Assembly (NCBI RefSeq): GCF_042492175.1
Contig: NZ_CP170453.1
Location: 1,426,001-1,490,000 of the forward strand
Source of the DNA: CAJXSN01 sp947492235
GTDB lineage: Bacteria; Pseudomonadota; Alphaproteobacteria; Sphingomonadales; Sphingomonadaceae
DNA: 64,000 bases
Direction: 5' to 3'
Shown in pieces: positions 57,143-64,000 of the stretch (position 1 is the stretch's first letter; every line of letters begins with the position of its first letter). The position numbers and the translations under genes are program-made. The notes under the pieces are model-generated. The model saw only the letters and a program-made list of their open reading frames with translations, searched no databases and was not told the origin of the DNA.

Positions 57143-58033
57143 ATGACCCTATTGGACGGCAGCGACGCACCCGCAGACGGGGAAGGCAGCGTACAAGTCG
57201 CGCTCGACCCGAAGGACGAGATCAAGGGCGCGAAGGTTTTCGCGGTCTATGGCAAGGGCGGGATCGGCAAATCGACGACCTCTTCCAACCTTTCGGCTGC
57301 CTTTTCGAAGCTGGGTCACCGCGTGCTGCAGATCGGCTGCGATCCCAAGCATGACAGCACCTTCACCCTGACCAAGAAGATGATGCCGACGGTGATTGAC
57401 GTTTTGGAGGAAGTGGATTTCCACGCCGAGGAACTGCGCACCGAGGACTTCATGTTCGAAGGCTATAACGGCGTGATGTGCGTCGAAGCAGGCGGGCCCC
57501 CCGCGGGTACGGGCTGCGGCGGCTATGTGGTTGGCCAGACAGTCAAGCTGCTGAAACAGCACCACCTGCTGGAAGACACAGACGTGGTGATCTTCGACGT
57601 GCTGGGCGACGTGGTGTGCGGCGGTTTTGCGGCCCCGTTGCAGCACGCCGATAATGCCATTGTCGTGGCGGCCAACGATTTCGACAGCATCTTCGCGATG
57701 AACCGCATCGTCGCGGCCATCAATGCGAAGGCCAAGAATTACGATGTGAAGCTGGCAGGCGTGGTTGCCAACCGCTCCGCCGCAACCGACGAGATCGACC
57801 GGTTTGCCGATGCCACCGGCATGCAGCGGCTTGCCCATTTTGCCGATCTCGACGCCATCCGCCGCTCGCGCCTGAAAAAATGCACGCTGTTCGAAATGGA
57901 AGACAGCCCCGAAGTCGAGGCGGCCCGCGAGGAATATATGAACCTTGCGCGCAAGCTGTGGGACGGGGTCGAACATAGCGAAGCGACGCCGATGAAAGAC
58001 CGCGACATCTTCGAATTTCTGGGCTTCGAATAA
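57143..58033 (+). CDS. bchL: Light-independent protochlorophyllide reductase iron protein (BchL)
   Basis: 296 residues, NifH-like. P-loop YGKGGIGKSTT, Switch I GCDPKHDST, Cys ligands in GTGCGGYV and DVVCGGFA. The flexible N-terminal region (MTLLDGSDAPADGEG) is normal for BchL. ATP-dependent electron donor to BchNB. The 3' end shares one base with bchM (TAATG). Confidence 0.98.
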   Translation: MTLLDGSDAPADGEGSVQVALDPKDEIKGAKVFAVYGKGGIGKSTTSSNLSAAFSKLGHRVLQIGCDPKHDSTFTLTKKMMPTVIDVLEEVDFHAEELRTEDFMFEGYNGVMCVEAGGPPAGTGCGGYVVGQTVKLLKQHHLLEDTDVVIFDVLGDVVCGGFAAPLQHADNAIVVAANDFDSIFAMNRIVAAINAKAKNYDVKLAGVVANRSAATDEIDRFADATGMQRLAHFADLDAIRRSRLKKCTLFEMEDSPEVEAAREEYMNLARKLWDGVEHSEATPMKDRDIFEFLGFE

Positions 58034-58728
58034 TGGCCCATAGCGTTGCCTCGAACACCTATGCCGAAAGCCGGGGACGGCTGGAGCAGTATTTCGACCA
58101 GACGGCGCGCAAGGCGTGGGAAGACCTGACGTCGGATGTGCCAGTCAGCGGTATTCGCGCCACGGTGCGTGCAGGCCGCGATGAAATGCGGGGGCTCTTG
58201 CTGTCGACCTTGCCGACGGACATGCATGGTATGCGTCTGCTGGATGCCGGATGCGGTACAGGCGCTTTGGCAATTGCAGCGGCAGAGCGCGGCGCGGAAG
58301 TGGTTGCGATCGATGTGTCGCAGGGGCTGATCGACGTTGCTGCGCGGCGCGCGCCGGAGGGCCTTTCGATCGATTGGCGCGTTGGCGATATGCGCGACCG
58401 CAGCCTGGGCATTTTCGACCATGTCATCGCCATGGATTCGCTCATCCATTACGAGATGATGGATGTTGTCGGGGTGCTGGACGCCTGGAGTGGCCGGACC
58501 AATCACATCGCCTTCACCTTTGCTCCTGGAACACTGATGCTGCGCGCCATGCATATGGCGGGCAAGCTGTTCCCGCGCAGCGACCGGTCCCCTGCAATCA
58601 AACCGATTGCCGAAGCAAGCCTGTCCCGGGCGATCGATACTGCTTTGCCGGAATGGCAAGTCGATTTCACGAAGCGTGTCTCGAGCGGGTTCTACAAATC
58701 GCAAGCCATGGGGGTCAGCCGCCGGTGA
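58033..58728 (+). CDS. bchM: Mg-protoporphyrin IX O-methyltransferase (BchM)
   Basis: 231 residues. SAM motif LLDAGCGTGALAIAAA at about residues 69-84, followed by VVAIDVSQGLI, then FDHVIAMDSLIHYE. It methylates Mg-protoporphyrin IX, with electron-rich complex formation with BchH, before the AcsF cyclase step. It overlaps bchL by one base and lhaA by four (GTGA). Confidence 0.96.
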   Translation: MAHSVASNTYAESRGRLEQYFDQTARKAWEDLTSDVPVSGIRATVRAGRDEMRGLLLSTLPTDMHGMRLLDAGCGTGALAIAAAERGAEVVAIDVSQGLIDVAARRAPEGLSIDWRVGDMRDRSLGIFDHVIAMDSLIHYEMMDVVGVLDAWSGRTNHIAFTFAPGTLMLRAMHMAGKLFPRSDRSPAIKPIAEASLSRAIDTALPEWQVDFTKRVSSGFYKSQAMGVSRR

Positions 58729-60161
58729 ACCAGCGCCCGCCATCTGCGAATTTCTGGCAGGCCGTGGGCACACGGTTCCTGCCTTTCGCCGATGCGGCCA
58801 GTGAAGCTCTGCCTCTATCCCGGATTCTGCGCCTCGCCCTGTTTCAGGTCAGCGTCGGGATTGCGGCGGTGCTGCTCAACGGCACGCTCAACAGGGTGAT
58901 GATTGTCGAGTTGGGCCTGCCCACATGGATTGTCGCGCTGATGATTGCCATTCCGCTGCTGATCGCGCCGCTGCGCGCGCTGATAGGTTATCGCAGCGAC
59001 ACGCATCGCTCGGTCCTCGGCTGGCGACGGGTGCCCTATATCTGGTTTGGCAGCATGGCACAGTTCGGCGGGCTCGCGATCATGCCCTTCGCGCTGGTCC
59101 TGCTTACCCGTCCCGACACTTTTGCGGCTGGTTTGATGGCGGGTTGCCTCGCCTTCCTGCTGACCGGTGCAGGCATGCATGTAACGCAAACCGCCGGCCT
59201 CGCGCTGGCGACCGACATTGCCCCCGAGGCCAAGCGTCCCGGCGTGGTCGCATTGCTGTATGTGATGCTGCTCGTGGGGATGATGCTGGCCTCCTTCACC
59301 ATCGGCAATCTGCTGCTCGATTTCAGCTCCACCCGGCTGATTCAAGTTATTCAGGGCGCTGCGGCGCTGACCATGGTGCTGAACATCACAGCGCTGTGGA
59401 AGCAGGAGGCGCGCGGTTCAGCCCGCGCCAAATCCGCCGCATCTGCACCTGCTTTCCGGGAGATGTGGGCGGCCTTTACAGCGTTGCCGAATACCAAGCG
59501 GTTGCTCTGCGCCATTGGCGTGGGGGCAATGGCATTTTCCATGCAGGACGCGCTGCTGGAGCCCTATGGCGGCGAGATACTGGGTCTTTCGGTTGGCTCG
59601 ACCACCGGCCTTACCGGCGCATGGGCCATTGGCGCGCTGATCGCCTTCGCTCTTTGCGCCAATCGCCTGCCGACCGGCTCCGACCCGCTGCGTCTAGCAG
59701 GTTTTGGCGTCGTGCTCGGCATTGGCGCTTTTCTGATGACGCTGTTCGCCGGTCCGCTCGGGTCCGTAGCCCTGCTGTTTGCAGGCGCTGCGGCCATCGG
59801 GTTCGGCACGGGGCTCTTTTCGGTCGGGACGATGATTGCCGCCATGGGCCTCGCAAAAGACGGCTCTGCCGGAATGGCGCTGGGCGCATGGGGCGCGGTG
59901 CAGGCCAGCGCTGCCGGGGCTGGCATCGCGCTGGGCGGCCTGATCCGCGACGGCATGACGCAGGTTGCGCTGAGCAGTGCAATGGGCACCACACTGGCCG
60001 ACCGCACCACCGGATACGGCACCGTTTATGTTCTGGAGGTCATTCTGCTGCTGGTGACCTTGCTTCTGCTGGGGCCGGTGGTCGGCAAGCTGGCCCGGAT
60101 CAATCAGGAAACCACAGCAGGCGGGCCGCACGCGTTTGGCCTGAGAGAATTCCCGACCTGA
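58725..60161 (+). CDS. lhaA: LH1 assembly protein LhaA (PucC family)
   Basis: 478 residues from GTG 58725. About 12 TM helices: FQVSVGIAAVLLNGTLNRVMIVELGLP, ALIGYRSDTHRSVLGWRRVPYIWFG, AMAFSMQDALLEPYGGEILGLSVG and GLSTGMALGAWGAVQ-like segments define the LhaA/PucC family of light-harvesting assembly factors. It supports LH1 assembly around the reaction centre. Second PucC-family paralogue in the window beside bch2. 36 nt precede puhA. Confidence 0.94.
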   Translation: MNQRPPSANFWQAVGTRFLPFADAASEALPLSRILRLALFQVSVGIAAVLLNGTLNRVMIVELGLPTWIVALMIAIPLLIAPLRALIGYRSDTHRSVLGWRRVPYIWFGSMAQFGGLAIMPFALVLLTRPDTFAAGLMAGCLAFLLTGAGMHVTQTAGLALATDIAPEAKRPGVVALLYVMLLVGMMLASFTIGNLLLDFSSTRLIQVIQGAAALTMVLNITALWKQEARGSARAKSAASAPAFREMWAAFTALPNTKRLLCAIGVGAMAFSMQDALLEPYGGEILGLSVGSTTGLTGAWAIGALIAFALCANRLPTGSDPLRLAGFGVVLGIGAFLMTLFAGPLGSVALLFAGAAAIGFGTGLFSVGTMIAAMGLAKDGSAGMALGAWGAVQASAAGAGIALGGLIRDGMTQVALSSAMGTTLADRTTGYGTVYVLEVILLLVTLLLLGPVVGKLARINQETTAGGPHAFGLREFPT

Positions 60162-60197
60162 TGGGCGGGTGCAAGAGAGTGAGCAGGGAGGTCTGAG

Positions 60198-60968
60198 ATG
60201 GATGACGTAAAGATAGTGGGCACGTTCGACGTGACGGAGATGGTGTTCCTCGCCTTCGTCCTGTTCTTCATCGCGCTGTTATTTTACCTGCGCCGCGAGG
60301 ACCGGCGCGAGGGATATCCGGTGGAAGATGAAGTCACCGGCCGGATTGATCGGCCCGGCGGCATCCTGACCACGGGCAACCCCAAGACATTCAAGATGCC
60401 GTTTGGCCGCGACGATGTGACCACCCCCACCGGCGGGCGGGAGAAGGTCGATGTGGCAGGTCCACGCACCTTCCGTTCGCCCGGCGCGCCCTATTACCCG
60501 ACCGGTAATCCGCTGGAAGACGGCCTTGGCCCGGCTGCATGGGCGGACCGCGCCAAACATCCCGATCTCGACGCGGAAGGCCGCAACCGCATCGTGCCGA
60601 TCGGCATTGCTTCGGGAATTACGGTGCACCGGAAGGATCGCGATCCCCGCGGCATGGCGGCCATCGGTGCGGACGGCGAAGTGGCCGGGACAATCACCGA
60701 TATCTGGGTCGACCGGGCCGAACATCAGGTGCGCTATCTGGAAATCGATACCGGCGCGAAGAAAGTGCTCGCCCCGATGGGCATGTCCAAAGTGAAGGGC
60801 AAAAAAGGCCAGGTCATTATCGACGCGCTGAATGCCGCCGATTTTGCTGCTGCGCCGGTGCCTGCCAAGGCCGATGAAATCACCTTCTACGAAGAGGAGC
60901 GGGTGATGGCCTATTTCGGCGGCGGGTATCTTTACGCCAATCGCGCGCGTCAGGAGCCGATCCTGTGA
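60198..60968 (+). CDS. puhA: Photosynthetic reaction centre H subunit (PuhA)
   Basis: 256 residues. A single N-terminal TM helix (VFLAFVLFFIALLFYLRRED), then the PRC-barrel domain; PFGRDDVTTPTGGREK, GNPLEDGLGPAAWADR, VWVDRAEHQVRYLE-like segment, and the C-terminal YLYANRARQEPIL. It caps the L/M subunits on the cytoplasmic side and shapes proton delivery to QB. GTGA overlap with puhB. GGGAGG before the ATG. Confidence 0.97.
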   Translation: MDDVKIVGTFDVTEMVFLAFVLFFIALLFYLRREDRREGYPVEDEVTGRIDRPGGILTTGNPKTFKMPFGRDDVTTPTGGREKVDVAGPRTFRSPGAPYYPTGNPLEDGLGPAAWADRAKHPDLDAEGRNRIVPIGIASGITVHRKDRDPRGMAAIGADGEVAGTITDIWVDRAEHQVRYLEIDTGAKKVLAPMGMSKVKGKKGQVIIDALNAADFAAAPVPAKADEITFYEEERVMAYFGGGYLYANRARQEPIL

Positions 60969-61585
60969 GCGAATACGACCACGAACCGGTGCGCGGCCTG
61001 CCCGAGGCCTTGCCAGAGGGCGAGCACATCCTCTGGCAGGGCGCACCGGACTGGAAAAGGATGGCCAGATCGGCACTCCATATCCGGCTGGTGCTGCTGT
61101 ATTTCGCGGTCATCGGCGGGCTGGCCGTGGTGCAGGGCGATATGCCCACCGCTGGAGCGATGGTGGTGTTTGCCGCCATCGTCACCGGGTTCCTGACGCT
61201 ATACGCCTACGGTGTGGGCCGCACGACGGTGTACACTTTGACCAACAAGCGGATCGTCCTGCGGATCGGTGTTGCGCTGAACAAGTGCATCAACATTCCG
61301 CTCAGCGAGATTGAAACCGCCGATCTCAAAATGCTTGGCGGCGATACGGGGAGCATCGTGCTGAGCCTGAAGGGCATGCCGCGCATGGGCTACACCATGT
61401 TGTGGCCCCACGCGCGTTCGCTCCGCTTTGTCCGTCCGCAACCCATGCTTCGCGCCATTCCCGATGCGCAGGGCGTGGCGAAACAATTGTTCGATGCGAC
61501 GGTGCAACTGCAGCCGGTTGTCAGTGCAAACGACGCAGCGCGCCGCGCGCCGCTTCAACCCGAAATGGAAGGCCTCACCGCATGA
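60965..61585 (+). CDS. puhB: Photosynthetic complex assembly protein PuhB
   Basis: 206 residues from GTG, two TM helices (HIRLVLLYFAVIGGLAVV and AMVVFAAIVTGFLTLYAY) then a PH-like (bPH2/DUF304) domain: TTVYTLTNKRIVLRIGVALNKCINIPLSEIETADL. PuhB assists reaction-centre assembly. The overlaps with puhA (GTGA) and puhC (ATGA) show coupling. Confidence 0.94.
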   Translation: MSEYDHEPVRGLPEALPEGEHILWQGAPDWKRMARSALHIRLVLLYFAVIGGLAVVQGDMPTAGAMVVFAAIVTGFLTLYAYGVGRTTVYTLTNKRIVLRIGVALNKCINIPLSEIETADLKMLGGDTGSIVLSLKGMPRMGYTMLWPHARSLRFVRPQPMLRAIPDAQGVAKQLFDATVQLQPVVSANDAARRAPLQPEMEGLTA

Positions 61586-62058
61586 GCGCTGCGCATGATC
61601 ATGACCCCACGGTGCCGCGCCCGGTCCTGATCGGCGTGGCGGCAATGCTGCTGACCATTCTCGCGCTGACTGCCGCCGTCAGCTTCGGCGTGCTGCCCAA
61701 GGAAGGCGACCCTGAACTGTCGCGTGCTGCTGCCAATATCGCTCCGGCCGAGCAGCGCGACCTGCGCTTTGCCGACCGCGAGGATGGCGCGGTGGTCGTC
61801 TCCGATGCGGCAACCGGCGAAACGGTGAAGATCATCGGCTTCGGCGAAGAGGGCTTCACCCGCGCAACCATGCGGCGGCTGGCCAAGCGCCGTGTGCATG
61901 CCGGGGTCGGCGCGGAGCAACCCTTCACGCTGATCCGCTGGGAAAATGGCGCGCTCTCGCTGCGCGACCCGCAAACGGGCGCGGAGGCGGAGATTTACGG
62001 TTTTGGCGCGGATCACGTCGCAGCTTTCGCCGAAATGCTGGAAGGCACGAAATCATGA
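61582..62058 (+). CDS. puhC: Photosynthetic complex assembly protein PuhC
   Basis: 158 residues. N-terminal single TM (VLIGVAAMLLTILALTAAVSFGV), then a soluble beta-rich domain with DLRFADREDGAVVVSDAATGETV. PuhC affects LH1 levels and the core complex. ATGA overlaps both with puhB and with the following 98-aa gene. Confidence 0.92.
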   Translation: MSAAHDHDPTVPRPVLIGVAAMLLTILALTAAVSFGVLPKEGDPELSRAAANIAPAEQRDLRFADREDGAVVVSDAATGETVKIIGFGEEGFTRATMRRLAKRRVHAGVGAEQPFTLIRWENGALSLRDPQTGAEAEIYGFGADHVAAFAEMLEGTKS

Positions 62059-62351
62059 TGGGCTTCCTGACCGCTGACACATTCGAGACCGGCTGCCGGA
62101 TAGAGATCGAGCAGAGCCCCGATCACTTCCACGCCCATGTGAAGTTGGACGGCAACGTCCCGATTTATCCCGGTGACAGCGTGCAGGTGCATGGCGAACC
62201 GGTGATGGTGTCGTTCGGCGAGAAAGTCAGTTTCCAGCGCACGGCCACGGTCCAGCGGGCGAGCGCTCTGAAACGTGCCTGGACCAGGCTCTCCGGCCAT
62301 TTCGAGATGGCCGAACTTTACGAAGTCAGTTTCAACCCGGGAAGATTGTGA
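62055..62351 (+). CDS. Conserved PGC hypothetical protein (98 aa) between puhC and acsF
   Basis: 98 residues (start MMGFLTADTFETGCR), mostly beta-rich and soluble; no TM helix. Segments HVKLDGNVPIYPGDSVQVHGEPV and a basic-aromatic C-terminus (MAELYEVSFNPGRL). Small proteins occupy this place in several alphaproteobacterial PGCs; function not known to me. ATGA overlap with puhC and a one-base overlap with acsF imply it is produced in step with the cyclase, so a cyclase accessory role is a plausible guess. Confidence 0.75.
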   Translation: MMGFLTADTFETGCRIEIEQSPDHFHAHVKLDGNVPIYPGDSVQVHGEPVMVSFGEKVSFQRTATVQRASALKRAWTRLSGHFEMAELYEVSFNPGRL

Positions 62352-63448
62352 TGAACGCCCAGACCAAGATCTCCGCTGCCCGCTCAGCCCCGTCCAAGGC
62401 GCTGGAGGATGTTCCCGATACGATGGATATCGCGCAGCAGGACACGGTCCTCGCGCCGCGTTTCTACACCACCGATTACGATGCGATGGACAAACTCGAT
62501 GTCTCGCTGGTGCGCCAGGAATGGGACGAACTGATGGCCGAAATGGTCGGCGATCCCAACAAAAAGCACTTCAAGAAAACAGACGCTTTCGACGGCGTGA
62601 TCGAAGGGCTGGAGCCGGAACTGCGCAAGGAGTTCATCGACTTCCTCGCCAGTTCGCTCACATCGGAATTTTCCGGCTGCATCCTCTATGCCGAGATCGC
62701 CCGCCGGACGAAGAACCCCGACATGAAGCAGCTGTTCAAACTGCTCGCTCGCGACGAGAGCCGCCATGCCGGGTTTATCAACGAAACGCTCAAAGGCTCC
62801 GGCATCGGGGTTGATCTCAGTTTCCTGACCAAGACCAAGAAATACACCTATTTCCGCCCGAAATTCATTTTCTACGCCGTCTATCTGTCGGAGAAGATCG
62901 GCTACGCCCGCTACATCACGATCTTCCGCGAACTGGCCAAAAACCCGCAGAACAAGTTCCACCCCATTTTCGACTGGTTCGAGGAATGGTGCAATGACGA
63001 GTTCCGCCATGGCGAGGCCTTTGCCCTGTTGCTGCGGGCCGATCCCAAGCTGCTGAAGGGCCACAACAAGCTGTGGATCCGTTTCTTTCTGCTGTCGGTC
63101 TACGCCACCATGTATGTGCGCGATCACAACCGCCCGCTGTTCCATCAGGCGCTGGGCGTCGATCCGGCGGAGTATGGCTACAAGGTCTTCTCCATCACCA
63201 CCGAGATCAGCAAGCAGGTCTTCCCGATCGAGCTGGACACCGATGATCCGCGCTTCCGCGCTGCGATGGAAGATTTGCGGCTGGCTTCGAACGGCATCGA
63301 AGACGCCAAGGAGCGTGGCGGAGTTGCGGGTCAGCTGTCGAAGATCAAGCATACCGCCAAGGCCGGTTACGCCTTTGCGCGTATGTATTTTATGCGGCCC
63401 CGCGTGAACGAATTGCCGCAAACCGTCAGGCTTGCCCCCGCATGGTAG
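62351..63448 (+). CDS. acsF: Mg-protoporphyrin IX monomethyl ester (oxidative) cyclase (AcsF)
   Basis: 365 residues from ATG 62351; the GTG just before is an alternative. Di-iron E-x-x-H motifs: Glu136-Ser-Arg-His139 in ARDESRHAGF and Glu217-Phe-Arg-His220 in CNDEFRHGEAF, plus earlier Glu in EFSGCILYAEIARR. AcsF forms ring E using O2, NADPH and a partner reductase at the membrane. Oxygen need marks an aerobic phototroph; no anaerobic bchE is in the window. It overlaps puhE by 7 nt. Confidence 0.96.
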   Translation: MNAQTKISAARSAPSKALEDVPDTMDIAQQDTVLAPRFYTTDYDAMDKLDVSLVRQEWDELMAEMVGDPNKKHFKKTDAFDGVIEGLEPELRKEFIDFLASSLTSEFSGCILYAEIARRTKNPDMKQLFKLLARDESRHAGFINETLKGSGIGVDLSFLTKTKKYTYFRPKFIFYAVYLSEKIGYARYITIFRELAKNPQNKFHPIFDWFEEWCNDEFRHGEAFALLLRADPKLLKGHNKLWIRFFLLSVYATMYVRDHNRPLFHQALGVDPAEYGYKVFSITTEISKQVFPIELDTDDPRFRAAMEDLRLASNGIEDAKERGGVAGQLSKIKHTAKAGYAFARMYFMRPRVNELPQTVRLAPAW

Positions 63449-64000
63449 GGTTCGCGGACCTTGGACTGCCTTTTGCCGTGGTGATTGCGCTGTGGTTCGT
63501 CAGCACCGGCCTTGTGGCGATGCTGAACCACCGCCTGCGCCAGTCGCTGGGCCGTGCGCTGGTTATCTCCGGCGTATGCGCTATCGGCGGCTTGTCGCTG
63601 GTGGTGCTGACCAGCAATTCCATGGCCGAGTGGGCTGTCTACGCATCGTTCGTAGGCGGCTTGCTGATCTGGAGCTGGCACGAAATCAGCTTCCTGACCG
63701 GCGCAGTCTCCGGGTCGCACCGTGAACCCTGTCGTGCCGGGGCGCGGGGGTGGGAACGGTTCTCCGCCGCAACCATGGCTCTGATCCATCATGAAATCGC
63801 GCTGGCGATGACAGCGGGCCTGCTGCTTTCGCTGGCGGCGTTCACGGTCAATCCGGTCGGGGCCTATACGTTCGCCCTGCTGCTGATTTTCCGCCTGTCA
63901 TCCAAGCTCAACATCTATTGGGGGGTGCCCAATATGAGCGACGAATTGCTGCCGAGGCACATGGAATATCTCAAAACCTATTTCGGGCCGAAGCGGCTGC
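63442..64000 (+). CDS. puhE: Photosynthetic complex assembly protein PuhE (3' end cut)
   Basis: 186 codons of the PuhE (DUF3623) family read from ATG 63442, overlapping the acsF stop. TM helices (AVVIALWFVSTGLVAMLNH, GRALVISGVCAIGGLSLVVL, WAVYASFVGGLLIWSWHEIS, IALAMTAGLLLSLAAF) and the family segment SWHEISFLTG are visible. It is involved in assembly of pigment-protein complexes. The frame is open at the right edge, so the C-terminus is missing. Confidence 0.93.
   Translation, partial: MVGFADLGLPFAVVIALWFVSTGLVAMLNHRLRQSLGRALVISGVCAIGGLSLVVLTSNSMAEWAVYASFVGGLLIWSWHEISFLTGAVSGSHREPCRAGARGWERFSAATMALIHHEIALAMTAGLLLSLAAFTVNPVGAYTFALLLIFRLSSKLNIYWGVPNMSDELLPRHMEYLKTYFGPKRL

Noticed and set aside
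55519..57225. 568-codon frame antisense to bchH
   Set aside because: BchH is complete on the plus strand; the antisense frame lacks any motif.
1..64000. CRISPR array, tRNA, rRNA, insertion sequence or prophage
   Set aside because: No regularly spaced repeats, cloverleaf sequences, transposase or integrase frames, or terminal inverted repeats were seen.

Overview
The window is GC-rich alphaproteobacterial chromosome. From about 26.3 kb to the right edge it holds the core of a photosynthesis gene cluster (PGC) of an aerobic anoxygenic phototroph. Evidence for that lifestyle: the O2-dependent cyclase acsF and the 8-vinyl reductase bciA are present. Evidence for Sphingomonadales, probably an Erythrobacteraceae-like organism: reaction-centre genes pufBALM with no pufC following, TonB-dependent receptor and S9/M14 exopeptidase neighbours, and the gene order tspO-bchP-bch2-bchG-ppsR-ppaA | bchFNBHLM-lhaA-puhABC-acsF-puhE. 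The taxonomic assignment is inference from gene order and family content; no rRNA gene is present.

Left part (1-26.3 kb), general metabolism. A truncated metallo-beta-lactamase (persulfide-dioxygenase-like) gene at the edge and a D-aminoacylase-type amidohydrolase lie on the minus strand, followed by a secreted S9 prolyl-oligopeptidase on the plus strand. A two-component system with a lipoprotein (minus) is divergent from a large secreted TPR-CHAT (caspase-fold) protein, with GTTACATT repeats between them. Next come an exported SH3-domain protein and a Kef-type cation/proton antiporter. A tight minus-strand catabolic operon runs GntR/FCD regulator - HMG-CoA-lyase-like - hydantoinase A - hydantoinase B - CaiB/BaiF CoA-transferase - isochorismatase-like hydrolase. 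It is divergent from a TonB-dependent receptor, with a TTGTATACAA operator candidate between them. A secreted M14 carboxypeptidase closes this part.

PGC, first half (26.3-42.4 kb). bciA is divergent from bchI-bchD-bchO plus a 56-aa membrane protein. crtD-crtC (minus) face crtF-bchC-bchX-bchY-bchZ-pufB-pufA-pufL-pufM (plus). Together these encode Mg-chelatase subunits, chlorophyllide oxidoreductase (BchXYZ), spheroidene-type carotenoid end steps (CrtC, CrtD, CrtF), LH1 (PufBA) and the L and M reaction-centre subunits. RNA hairpins lie between bchZ and pufB and between pufA and pufL, and a terminator follows pufM.

PGC, second half (42.5-64 kb). An atypical SDR gene converges on the minus-strand operon bchG-bch2-bchP-tspO-85-aa membrane protein. 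Upstream of it on the same strand are ppaA/aerR and ppsR, the B12-dependent antirepressor and the redox repressor. Divergent from these is bchF-bchN-bchB-bchH-bchL-bchM-lhaA-puhA-puhB-puhC-98-aa ORF-acsF-puhE, covering the early bacteriochlorophyll pathway, the H subunit and assembly factors; puhE is cut by the window edge. PpsR-type TGT-N12-ACA sites are perfect upstream of bchC, bchG and ppaA/bchF. A pair of one-mismatch sites exactly 8 bp apart sits between crtD and crtF, so the cluster appears to carry its own regulator and operators. Most genes overlap by 1-11 nt, which suggests extensive translational coupling.

No tRNA, rRNA, insertion sequence or CRISPR array was seen. No gene-free stretch exceeds about 225 bp. 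I did not find a clearly unprecedented multi-gene system. The best candidates for novelty are the CHAT/two-component locus, the hydantoinase-CoA-transferase-lyase catabolic operon, and the unassigned small proteins of the PGC.
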